This document shows, one piece after another, positions 8,061-16,122 of a DNA stretch of 64,000 nt. The translations under genes and the position numbers were made by a program. Origin of the DNA: Kuafuiihalomonas sp039024635 (GTDB lineage: Bacteria; Myxococcota; Kuafuiibacteriia; Kuafuiibacteriales; Kuafuiibacteriaceae); the NCBI GenBank assembly GCA_039024635.1, contig JBCCQA010000027.1:11563-75562 (forward strand), read 5' to 3'. The notes below the pieces were generated by a model. That model worked only from the letters and a program-made list of their open reading frames with translations. It searched no databases and had not been told where the DNA came from. Position 1 is the first letter of the stretch, and each line of letters starts with the position of its first letter.

Positions 8061-8909
8061 ATGCGCTTGATGAGTGCCGCCGCCTTCCTGCTGATCGCGG
8101 GAGGCAGCATCGCTTGGATGCCCTGGCCCGGCCATCCCTGGCCCAAGAAGACCAAAGCCGAAAAACCGGCTCCGGTCGCCTCTGCGCCGACGGCCGTCCC
8201 CGAGGCCAAGCTTCAGCTCTCCGGGCTGTGGGAACGCACCGACCTGCCGGAGAAGGACGACGTCCGCTTCTACTTCTTCCATCCGAGCGGCATCGGACTC
8301 TACCGCTTCGGCAAGCTGGGCCTAAACCACACCCACATGTTCCGCTACGTCCAGGCGGGCTCGAAGCTGGCCATCGTCTTCTCCCGGAGCGGTGAGCACC
8401 ATGAGATGACCGTCAGCCAGCGGCGCAGGGGTGACGCGAGCTTCATCACCCTCAGCGACGACCCTCGGGAAGGCGGCAAAGCGATGAGCTACCGCCGACG
8501 CCCGATGCCCAACGCGCAGGACCTCGATTTCGACGCCGCGCCCACTGGGTTCGACCGCATGTGGATCCACACGCTGCGTTCCCAGAAGGGCGCCGATGCC
8601 TTCGCCATGTACCAGTTTCAGAAGCCCGACGCTTCGGGCCGAGGAAACGGCTGGTTTCATCACGGCGACTACGACGAATGGACGACCGAGAGCTTGAACT
8701 ACGTGAAGCGCGGTCAGACCCTGGAGCTCAACTTCGAGCTCATGAGGCAGCGCACCCAGACCCGCTTCGAGCTCAGCCGAAGCGCCGACGGCCGCCTCTT
8801 GCGTCTTGAGCGTGATCCCAGGGGGTTCTGGCAGCAGCGCCGCTTTCTCGATCAGGGGCCGAGCTTCGCCATGGCCCACTCCATGCTGATGGACGTTGGT
8901 CTGCACTGA
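8061..8909 (+). CDS. secreted or membrane-anchored hypothetical protein
   Basis: The 282-residue protein has a hydrophobic N-terminus (MRLMSAAAFLLIAGGSIAW) that can act as a signal peptide or anchor, then a Lys/Pro/Ala linker. The rest is a soluble domain rich in Arg, aromatic residues and Asp, with two halves that look related: LSGLWERTD and FYFFHPSGIGLYRFG early, GNGWFHHGDYDEW later. I do not recognise the family. It may bind a ligand in the periplasm; no catalytic motif is seen. It is transcribed alone. Confidence 0.7.
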   Translation: MRLMSAAAFLLIAGGSIAWMPWPGHPWPKKTKAEKPAPVASAPTAVPEAKLQLSGLWERTDLPEKDDVRFYFFHPSGIGLYRFGKLGLNHTHMFRYVQAGSKLAIVFSRSGEHHEMTVSQRRRGDASFITLSDDPREGGKAMSYRRRPMPNAQDLDFDAAPTGFDRMWIHTLRSQKGADAFAMYQFQKPDASGRGNGWFHHGDYDEWTTESLNYVKRGQTLELNFELMRQRTQTRFELSRSADGRLLRLERDPRGFWQQRRFLDQGPSFAMAHSMLMDVGLH

Positions 8910-8933
8910 CTTCGGTCGAGCAGAGCTCGAGCC

Positions 8934-9599
8934 TCAGTCGAGGTCCGCCTTGACGGCCGACAGGTGGGCCTCACCGAAACGCTCGTTGTAATCTGCCTCG
9001 CTCGCCTTGACGACGGCGCGGGCTTCGGCCCGGTCGTAGACCTCCACGATTTCGACCGAACGATTCGTATCGTTGGGTCCGGTCTTATAGGTGAGAAAGT
9101 AGTGCTGCAGTCGGTCGACGAGGATCTTGGGCAACGCGTGCAGTTCGTTGATTTCGCCGTAGACGAAATCGCCTTCCAGTACTGCGACGATCTTATCGTC
9201 CGCCTCCCCACCATCGATCATTCGAAAGCCACCGATGGGCTTGGACTCCAGCAGGATGTCCCCATGGATGACCTGCTTTTCCGTGAGCACGAGGATGTCC
9301 AAGGGGTCTTGGTCGCCGACGACTTCGTCTTTCCAGCGACAGCGAGCCGCGACCCGGGTGTCGCACAGGGTTCCGGGGACGAAGCCATACAGGGCTGGAC
9401 AGACGTTGGAGTACTTCTGGGGCCGATCGAGCCAAAGGTAGCCGCTGGTCTTGTCGATTTCGAACTTCACGGTGTCGCTGGGCGTCATCTCGATGAAGGT
9501 GGTGACGACGTCGGGCGCTCGCCGCCCAATCGGCACGCCGTGCCAGGGATGGGCCTTGAAGCTTCGTACCAGGGGCGGGTTCACCCCCCTAGAGAACAC
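8934..9599 (-). CDS. ppa: inorganic pyrophosphatase, family I
   Basis: The protein has 221 residues. It contains the family signature DQDPLDI, a substrate-binding FEIDKTSGYLWLDRPQ and the metal-binding region after YGFVP. It opens with SFKAHPWHGVPIG, like the longer variant of soluble pyrophosphatases. It hydrolyses pyrophosphate in the cytoplasm. It lies 34 bases after a Ser/Thr kinase gene on the same strand, so the two may be cotranscribed. Confidence 0.92.
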   Translation of the reverse strand: MFSRGVNPPLVRSFKAHPWHGVPIGRRAPDVVTTFIEMTPSDTVKFEIDKTSGYLWLDRPQKYSNVCPALYGFVPGTLCDTRVAARCRWKDEVVGDQDPLDILVLTEKQVIHGDILLESKPIGGFRMIDGGEADDKIVAVLEGDFVYGEINELHALPKILVDRLQHYFLTYKTGPNDTNRSVEIVEVYDRAEARAVVKASEADYNERFGEAHLSAVKADLD

Positions 9600-9633
9600 A
9601 CGCCGGGATCATCGGGCAAAGCCGAACGCCGAT

Positions 9634-10611
9634 TCAGGCGGCTGCGCCTTTTCTCCGCACCACCGTAGGCGGCACCAGGGCCTCCGTAGGCGCTCCGACC
9701 GCGAGTTCGGCAAAGCCGAGACTCGCCGTCACGCCGGACTCCAAGACCCCCAGCCCTTCGCACCGTCCGAGGGCGCGGTGATCGCAAGCCAAGAGAGCCG
9801 CCCCCATCGCTTCCGCCGAAGGCCAGCGCTGACTGGGCTGGGAGGCCAGGCCGCGGTCGACGACTTCGACGAGGTCGGCGGGAAGGTCGGGTCGTAATGC
9901 GGCCAATCGAAGGCGCACGCCCATCTCGTGCGCTCGAGTCAGCTCATCGAGGGAGACCACGTCGATGGGCGGAACGCCCGCCAAGCCGCGAAACAGCACC
10001 GAAGCTGCCGAGTAGACGTCCATTCTCGGGTCGGCCCCTTCGCCTCTCGCCTGCTCCGGTCCCATGGTTTCCAGCGTTCCGACGATCAGATCCTCCTCTT
10101 CGTGATCCGAAACTTCGGTCGCGATTCCGAAGTCGAGGAGCTTCACCTCGAAAGAAGCCGTCGGCGAGCGCGCCAGGTAGATGTTCGAAGGCTTCACGTC
10201 TCGATGAACGATGCCGGCCGCGTGGCAGGCGCTCAGTGCATCGAGGACCCGAACCATCACCCGGACCAGTTCGCGGGGGCGAAGCCGACGGGCTCGGAAG
10301 CTGTGCTCCAAATCCTGGCCCTCCAGGTACTCCAACACCAGGTATAGGCTAGCGTCTGAAGCACGGCCGGCATCCAGGACGTCGGCCACCCCGGGGTGGC
10401 GAACCCGAGCTTGGAGCTGGACCTCTTTGAAAAAGCGGCGTTCAACCTGGGCGTCCCCGCCGACGGGGATGGAGATGCGTTTGACCGCCACTGGGCGATG
10501 GGTAGTCAGGTGCCGCGCCTTCCAGACCTCGGCCATTCCACCCGTACCGAGGCGTCGGGTCAGCTCGTACTTGCCGGCCAGAGGGCGGCGAAGGCTCCGG
10601 GTCGTCCCCAC
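9634..10611 (-). CDS. Hanks-type serine/threonine protein kinase
   Basis: The 325-residue protein begins with GTG. The kinase domain (about 15-280) shows LGTGGMAEVW (Gly loop), VAVKRI (ATP lysine), HRDVKPSN (catalytic loop) and DFGIA (Mg site). The activation segment ends in GPEQ, in place of the common SPEQ or APE. No transmembrane segment and no sensor domain follow; the last ~45 residues are a short hydrophobic tail ending VRRKGAAA. It is a soluble kinase of the kind numerous in Myxococcota. Substrates are unknown; the pyrophosphatase downstream is a possible functional neighbour. Confidence 0.92.
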   Translation of the reverse strand: MGTTRSLRRPLAGKYELTRRLGTGGMAEVWKARHLTTHRPVAVKRISIPVGGDAQVERRFFKEVQLQARVRHPGVADVLDAGRASDASLYLVLEYLEGQDLEHSFRARRLRPRELVRVMVRVLDALSACHAAGIVHRDVKPSNIYLARSPTASFEVKLLDFGIATEVSDHEEEDLIVGTLETMGPEQARGEGADPRMDVYSAASVLFRGLAGVPPIDVVSLDELTRAHEMGVRLRLAALRPDLPADLVEVVDRGLASQPSQRWPSAEAMGAALLACDHRALGRCEGLGVLESGVTASLGFAELAVGAPTEALVPPTVVRRKGAAA

Positions 10612-10660
10612 GCTGCCTACATCGACACTCCAACTCCGACCTTGAGCTCAACTCGACGGA

Positions 10661-10690
10661 TTGCCGCCCATGGTCTCGGGTGTTGAATAT
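10661..10690 (+). promoter_or_regulatory. sigma70-like promoter of the PBP operon
   Basis: TTGCCG at 10661-10666 and TGAATA/GAATAT at 10684-10690 are separated by 17-18 bases. The -10 ends only 5-6 bases before the ATG at 10696 and there is no Shine-Dalgarno, so the mRNA would have almost no leader. Confidence 0.5.
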
Positions 10691-10695
10691 CCGTC

Positions 10696-13131
10696 ATGGA
10701 CCCCTCCGATCCGGAAGCGGACACCCGGGAGATGGTGCGTTGGCGGCGGCTGGTACCTTTGTATGCCCTGGGAACCCTCGGGCTCCTTGGGCTCTTGGGC
10801 ACCCTCGGACTGCTCTTCGTCATCAATCGAGAACTCCCGAGCCTCAACAGCCTCGCCGACTACGACCCGCCTCAGGCGACCGTGGTCTACGGTGACGACG
10901 GCAGCCCGCTCGCCCGCTTCGCCACCGAGCGGCGTACCGTCGTGCCCTTCGATGTGGTTCCGCAGGTGATGGTGGACGCAGTCGTGGCGGCCGAAGACGC
11001 TGACTTCTTCGATCACAAAGGCGTCGATTACATCGGGATCCTCCGGTGCCTCCTAAAGAACGCTCTCGCCGGTCGAAAGGCCTGCGGGGGTTCAACCATC
11101 ACCCAGCAGACGGTCAAGACCTTCCTCCTGAGCCCCGAGAAGACCTACACCCGAAAGCTGAAGGAGCTCGTTCTGGCCAAACGCCTGGAAGAGGCTCTGA
11201 GCAAGCAAGACATCCTCTTCCTCTACCTCAATCAGATCTACTTCGGTCATGGCGCCTACGGGATTCAAGAGGCGGCGAGGGTGTACTTCGGGATCGACGT
11301 GGAGTCTTTGCAGCTCGAGCAAGCAGCCTTGCTGGCAGGCTTGCCCAAGTCCCCATCGCGGCTCGATCCCTATGCCCACGCCGAGAGAGCACGTGAGCGA
11401 CGAAGCTACGTCCTGGGACGCATGGAGGCCTTGGGGATGATCGACGAAGTTCGTCGGAAGAAGGCCGAAGCCGCCCCTCTTGCTCTGGACGGGGGCGCAG
11501 CCGACGAGGGCCTGAACAGCAGCAGCCACTACGCCGCCCACGTGCGGAGTCTGCTCGACGCACGCTTCGGCGCTGAGGCCCTAACGAAGGGCCTCAGCGT
11601 TCAGGTTGGTGCCCGTGGTGATTGGCAGGCTGCGGCCGAGACGGCCTTAGAGAAGGGCCTTCGGGAGCTGGACAAACGACGGGGTTGGCGAGGCCCCCTG
11701 GCCCACGTCGAGACGCCGGCGCTTCCGAAGCTCCGCCAAGCGCTGAAGGCGAGGCTGACCGGTGTGGACTTCAAGGGAGGAGACGTAGCCGTCTGGGATC
11801 TGAAGGGGACCATCGACGCGGAGAAGGTCCAACTCCGGCCCTTGCGCGAGGGGGAGGTCTTCGGCGGCCTCGTCATGGAGGTGGACGCCGAAAGGGCGGT
11901 GGTCGACCTCGGCGGGGCAGCGATCGAGCTCCCCTTCCGGCCTGCCATGACATGGGCCCGACCCTTTCGGGACGGACTGTGGTCCCCACCACCTAGAAAG
12001 GCGACCGAGGTTCTTTCGGTGGGAGACGTGGTCGAAGTCGAGGTCACCGAACTGGGACCATCGGGGCGGGCGCTCGGTCGGCTGGAGCAGACGCCCGAAG
12101 CCGAAGGGGCAGTGGTGGTCATCGACCCCGACACCCGAGAGGTACGGGCTTTGGTCGGAGGCCGCGGCTTGGGAGCCGGGCGCTTCAACCGAGCCACCCA
12201 GGCCAAGCGGCAGCCCGGCTCGACCTTCAAGCCCTTCGTCTACGCGGCAGCCTTCGCCACTCGACGCTTCACTCCAGTTTCGCGCTGCCTCGACGCCCCG
12301 CGCGTGTACCGTGATCCTTGGACCGGCCGATCCTGGAAACCCGAGAACTACGGGGGGCGCTTCGATGGAGACATCAGCCTCCGTCGTGCCCTCACCTTGT
12401 CGAAGAACCTCTGCTCGGTGGAGCTCATCGATCGCGTCGGTGTGGATCCAGTCATCGCCATGGCCCGGGCTGCGGGCATCGCGAGTCCGCTTCCCAAGAG
12501 CCTGACCCTGGCCCTCGGCGCGGGGGAGGTCACGCCCTTGGAGCTCGTGAATGCGTACGCCACCTTGGCCGACGGGGGCCTGCGCGCCGAGCCGATCTTC
12601 ATTCGAAGGGTCCTCTCCGCCAATGGCGATCTCCTCTTCGAAGACCGCGCCGAGCCCGAGCAAGCGCTGCCGCCAGGGGTCGCCTTCCAGGTCACGAGCC
12701 TCATGGAGTCGGTGGTCGAAGAAGGTACGGCTCGAGCCGTTCGCAGCCTCGGCCGACCGGTGGCGGGAAAGACGGGCACGACGAATGAGGCCCGTGATGC
12801 CTGGTTTGCCGGCTTCACCCCCGACACCGTGGCCGGGGTATGGATCGGATTCGACGACAACCGTCCTCTCGGACCCTCGGAGACTGGGGGTCGAGCCGCC
12901 ATTCCGGTGTGGAGAGCCTTGATGGCGTCCATTACCGCCGATGAGGAACCACGGAGCTTTCTTCCCCCGGGCGATCTCGTCTTCGCTCGGGTCGAGGTCT
13001 CGACCGGGCGCCTGGCCCCGGCCGGCATCGATGCCGAGACCCGCCTCGAGGCCTTCCTTCCTGGGACACGGCCCCAGGAGGTGTACGAAGAGGCGGTTCC
13101 GGCCGACCGAGGTCTTTGGGAGGACTATTGA
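10696..13131 (+). CDS. mrcA: class A penicillin-binding protein 1A
   Basis: The 811-residue protein has a short cytoplasmic tail, a membrane anchor at about 15-40, and a glycosyltransferase domain (about 60-240) with the catalytic Glu in AAEDADFFDHKGVD, GGSTITQQ and LNQIYFGHGAYG. An OB-like insert comes next (about 370-470). The transpeptidase domain has SxxK in PGSTFKPF (about residue 510), SxN in LSKNLC and KTG in GKTGTT. It polymerises and crosslinks peptidoglycan at the inner membrane. It heads a five-gene unit with 1-4 bp overlaps, so downstream expression is probably translationally coupled. Confidence 0.95.
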   Translation: MDPSDPEADTREMVRWRRLVPLYALGTLGLLGLLGTLGLLFVINRELPSLNSLADYDPPQATVVYGDDGSPLARFATERRTVVPFDVVPQVMVDAVVAAEDADFFDHKGVDYIGILRCLLKNALAGRKACGGSTITQQTVKTFLLSPEKTYTRKLKELVLAKRLEEALSKQDILFLYLNQIYFGHGAYGIQEAARVYFGIDVESLQLEQAALLAGLPKSPSRLDPYAHAERARERRSYVLGRMEALGMIDEVRRKKAEAAPLALDGGAADEGLNSSSHYAAHVRSLLDARFGAEALTKGLSVQVGARGDWQAAAETALEKGLRELDKRRGWRGPLAHVETPALPKLRQALKARLTGVDFKGGDVAVWDLKGTIDAEKVQLRPLREGEVFGGLVMEVDAERAVVDLGGAAIELPFRPAMTWARPFRDGLWSPPPRKATEVLSVGDVVEVEVTELGPSGRALGRLEQTPEAEGAVVVIDPDTREVRALVGGRGLGAGRFNRATQAKRQPGSTFKPFVYAAAFATRRFTPVSRCLDAPRVYRDPWTGRSWKPENYGGRFDGDISLRRALTLSKNLCSVELIDRVGVDPVIAMARAAGIASPLPKSLTLALGAGEVTPLELVNAYATLADGGLRAEPIFIRRVLSANGDLLFEDRAEPEQALPPGVAFQVTSLMESVVEEGTARAVRSLGRPVAGKTGTTNEARDAWFAGFTPDTVAGVWIGFDDNRPLGPSETGGRAAIPVWRALMASITADEEPRSFLPPGDLVFARVEVSTGRLAPAGIDAETRLEAFLPGTRPQEVYEEAVPADRGLWEDY

Positions 13132-13928
13132 GGCGGCTCCTTCTCTTGCTCGGGACCATGGCCTTGGGCCTCGTCCTTGGGATCTATGTCCTCCCCAGTG
13201 AGGGCTCGGTGGAACTGGGTCCGACGACCATAGACCGAGGAAAGGGCATGACCGTGCTCCGGGGCGCGATCTTCCGAGGTGCACGGGACGTTGGAACCCT
13301 GGTGGCCATCTACGCCGACCTGAGCCGCAGCGAGCCCATCATCGTCGAGACCCAAGGGCGCCCGCTCTCCGAAGTGACGCCCGACGCGCTGGCCGTGGTG
13401 AACGGCAGCTTCTTCACCCCCGAAGATCGACCCACCGGCCTCCTAGTAAGCGAAGGAGTAAGGCTCCATCCCTTCGTGGCCAAAGGCGGTGCCGCCGGCA
13501 GCGGCGTGCTCACCATCGAAGGCCGACAGGTGCAGCTACACGAGCGCGCTGGCTTCAAGGTCGGGCGCCCGCGTTTCGCCGTTCAGGCGGGGCCGCGGAT
13601 CTTGGAGCCGACGGGCGAGAGAGGCATCAGGACCGACGACGGTTTGCGAGCCAACCGAACCCTGATCGGCGGAAGCGCGGACGGACGCCTGGCTATGGCG
13701 GTGGTCCATGGTCGAGAAGGAGGCCACGGTTTGGGCCTCAGCCTCTTCGAACTTCAGGAAATGCTGGCGCTTCTGGCCGAACGTCACCCGGAACTCGCTT
13801 GGGCCTCGGCCCTGAATCTGGATGGGGGCGACTCGACCGGTCTTTGGGTCTCGACCCCAAGGGTCCGCCTGCGAGAAACTGTCTCGGTCCCGTTCGCCCT
13901 CGCGCTGCGGGCGCGGTCCGCACCTTGA
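13128..13928 (+). CDS. NAGPA-type phosphodiester glycosidase domain protein
   Basis: I start at the TTG at 13128 (TTGA overlap with the PBP stop, GGAGG 4 bases upstream); an in-frame TTG at 13116 is an alternative. The product has 266 residues with an N-terminal hydrophobic anchor (LLLLLGTMALGLVLGIYV). The domain has VVNGSFFTP, GGSADGRLAMAVV and the diagnostic ALNLDGGDSTGLW near residue 235, as in the phosphodiester glycosidase (NAGPA/DUF2233) family. The family cleaves GlcNAc-phosphodiester bonds; coupling to PBP1A suggests a role on peptidoglycan or wall-linked glycans, which is inference. Confidence 0.88.
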   Translation: MRRLLLLLGTMALGLVLGIYVLPSEGSVELGPTTIDRGKGMTVLRGAIFRGARDVGTLVAIYADLSRSEPIIVETQGRPLSEVTPDALAVVNGSFFTPEDRPTGLLVSEGVRLHPFVAKGGAAGSGVLTIEGRQVQLHERAGFKVGRPRFAVQAGPRILEPTGERGIRTDDGLRANRTLIGGSADGRLAMAVVHGREGGHGLGLSLFELQEMLALLAERHPELAWASALNLDGGDSTGLWVSTPRVRLRETVSVPFALALRARSAP

Positions 13929-15010
13929 TGCTCAGCCTCTTCACCCTGGCTTTCGCCTTCCCTTTTCCTTCCGGCTGGGCCGACGCGCTCGAAGTCTCGG
14001 ATTCGGAGCCTGTCGCCGCCTGCGCCGAAGGCGTGAGCGAATCGATGAGGGAACGCTTCTTCGGCGCTCTCCAGACTCGACTCGCCCCCCGGACGAATGG
14101 GTTGCCGCTTCCCGATTGTAGCCAAGACTCGATGGAGCGCGCCCGAAGGGCGGGGGCCGAGTTCTTGCTCGCCCTTTCTCCCGAATCCCTAGCGGTGTGG
14201 AGGCTTCCCGGACCATGGAGTGAGGGTGGCGGTCGTCCCACCCAACTTAGCAGCACGGCGATGGAGGGACCTGACGGCCGCTTGGAATGGTCCCGACCTC
14301 GGCGAGAGCGTCGACTGGATGGGGGCGCTTTGGCTCTCACCGCCTGCCAAGGCAGACTCTACGTAGCCTTCCGTGACCACCTGCTGGAGCTGGCCGAAGA
14401 CCAACGGCTCGAGCTTTCACCGCTTCGGAGCTCACTGAGAGTCCGCGCCGGTGTAGCTCGGATGACATGCAGCGAGGAAGGCCTGGTGATCGCCCACGCC
14501 GACTTTTCACGAAGCGGCATTGTGGACCTCGAAACCTTCGCTTGGAGGGACTTTGGCAGCGGCCTCCGATGGACCCAAAGCAAGGGCGCGTGGCTTGTGG
14601 CTCGAAGCGAGGCCGGCACCAATCGTTTCTCGGCTGAGCTGTCCATCCTGCAGGGGGGCCGCCTGCGAAGTCGACGTTGGGCACCCTGGCTCGACGCCGT
14701 GGGTGTGGATGGCGACTTCCTGTGGCTCGATACGGAGGGCCGCCTCCACCGCGGGGAAACCGTCCTGGCCGAGGGCTTGGGCCGGGGCTTGATTGCGATC
14801 CCCACGACGCCGCCGAGGATCCTGAGCTCGAGCGTGGATTCCAGCGACGCGCTCCTCGTTCTGGACGACGAGGGTCGGACTGAAGACCAACTTCCCATCC
14901 CTGGGGCGATCCGAGACCTGAGCTACGATCAGGGCACCGTGTACGTCCTGACCGACCAGGAAGACGGCAGCTCCGAGATCTGGCGGGTCGCCGTCGAGGG
15001 CGTCCCGTGA
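13928..15010 (+). CDS. secreted hypothetical protein in the PBP operon
   Basis: The ATG at 13928 overlaps the previous stop (TGATG), giving 360 residues. The N-terminus (MLSLFTLAFAFPFPSGWADA) looks like a signal peptide. The first third holds a small domain with two Cys-containing segments; the rest has repeating strands and turns (GRLYVAFRDHLLELAED, GDFLWLDTEGRLHRG, GTVYVLTDQEDG) that suggest a beta-propeller. No family is recognised. Its position between the glycosidase and a peptide-binding-like protein suggests a periplasmic envelope role. Confidence 0.75.
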   Translation: MLSLFTLAFAFPFPSGWADALEVSDSEPVAACAEGVSESMRERFFGALQTRLAPRTNGLPLPDCSQDSMERARRAGAEFLLALSPESLAVWRLPGPWSEGGGRPTQLSSTAMEGPDGRLEWSRPRRERRLDGGALALTACQGRLYVAFRDHLLELAEDQRLELSPLRSSLRVRAGVARMTCSEEGLVIAHADFSRSGIVDLETFAWRDFGSGLRWTQSKGAWLVARSEAGTNRFSAELSILQGGRLRSRRWAPWLDAVGVDGDFLWLDTEGRLHRGETVLAEGLGRGLIAIPTTPPRILSSSVDSSDALLVLDDEGRTEDQLPIPGAIRDLSYDQGTVYVLTDQEDGSSEIWRVAVEGVP

Positions 15011-16122
15011 TTTGGCTACTCCTGAGCCTGGTGCAGGCCCCTCACCCGGCCTACGGGGGGCGTCTCATCCACGCCTTGCCGCCGCCCCGGCTCGAAGGAC
15101 TCTGCGGGCGCCACGGCCCCTCTGAGCTCCTCGCGAGTGCCCTGGCCTTCGAGCCCCTGGTCGATGCGAACGGGGCGTCGGTTCTGGCCCGAGAGGTCCG
15201 AGAGGAAGCGGGGGCCATCAACGTTCTTCTTCGGACCGACATCCAGACCCACCAGGGCCGAAGCCTCGATGCTGCCTTCGTCGCTCGAGCGCTTCGAGCA
15301 AGCGCCAGCGACTGCGGCTGGGCGCCCTTCCTGTCGGGCCGTCCCGAAGATGCGATTCTCCCCGACCCACTCTTGGCGTCGGTTCGGATAGAGCTCGCCG
15401 CTCGCCCCTTGGAGCTCGATGCCTGGTTGGCTCGGCTTCCGGTCGCCTTGCGCGTCGACGGCGCCTGGTTCGGAACCGGTCCCTTCAAGCTCGAGGGCCA
15501 TACGCTTCGCGCCTTCACCAGACATCGCGGCGGCCGACCCTATGTCGACGAGCTTCGCTTCGTCGCGGCGCGCCGACGGGCACGGGCCTCACCGGATGGG
15601 CACCTGCGCGTCGACTGGTACCTTCAGGTCGTGGACGGAGATCAGAACCTGACCAAGGCCTTGTCCGCCATCATCCCCAGCGAGGCCTCCATGGCCTTTC
15701 TCCCGGCCTCTGCGGCGCCTCTCGTCTCAACTCGCCCCGAGCAGTCGACCCTGCGAGGGAGCTGGCGCCTGGCCGAAGAGCCGGAGCTGCCGGGACGATT
15801 CTTGGATCGGATTCAGCTCGATCTGTCGAGGCGCGGCATCATGATCCGCCGCGCTCGGGGGGCTCAAAGTCGCGCCGAGCTCGTGTTCCTAGCCGTTTGG
15901 TCGTGGAGCGACGCCCCGCTCAGCCAGCGTCGCATGGAGGCGCTCCGGGCGGCGGGAAGGCTCTCTCCAAAAGTCCTGGCTCGGATGGAGCTGAGCGAAT
16001 CGCCTCCGTGGGCGGAGGCCTTCACGCGCTCTGGACTGGTGCCCATCGCTACCTGGGCCGTGATGATGATGGACGGGCCCGAGGACCCGAGGCGCACGCC
16101 TGATTGGGCGCCGTCGCGGTGA
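15007..16122 (+). CDS. short peptide-binding (SBP family 5)-like protein
   Basis: This 371-residue product starts with GTG overlapping the previous stop (GTGA). After a weak signal (MIWLLLSLVQA) it shows features of oligopeptide-binding proteins: FEPLVDANG (about 48-56), a degenerate LREGVxFxDG-like segment, and GTGPFKLEG followed by YVDELRF (about 155-185). The family is usually ~500 residues, so this one is short and diverged and may have lost peptide transport. No ABC permease or ATPase gene is nearby. It could sense a wall peptide for the adjacent histidine kinase (inference). Confidence 0.65.
   Translation: MIWLLLSLVQAPHPAYGGRLIHALPPPRLEGLCGRHGPSELLASALAFEPLVDANGASVLAREVREEAGAINVLLRTDIQTHQGRSLDAAFVARALRASASDCGWAPFLSGRPEDAILPDPLLASVRIELAARPLELDAWLARLPVALRVDGAWFGTGPFKLEGHTLRAFTRHRGGRPYVDELRFVAARRRARASPDGHLRVDWYLQVVDGDQNLTKALSAIIPSEASMAFLPASAAPLVSTRPEQSTLRGSWRLAEEPELPGRFLDRIQLDLSRRGIMIRRARGAQSRAELVFLAVWSWSDAPLSQRRMEALRAAGRLSPKVLARMELSESPPWAEAFTRSGLVPIATWAVMMMDGPEDPRRTPDWAPSR

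Noticed and set aside
11647..13284. 545-codon minus-strand frame opposite the PBP gene
   Set aside because: Shadow of the GC-rich PBP1A gene; no domain motifs, while the plus strand has a full PBP motif set.
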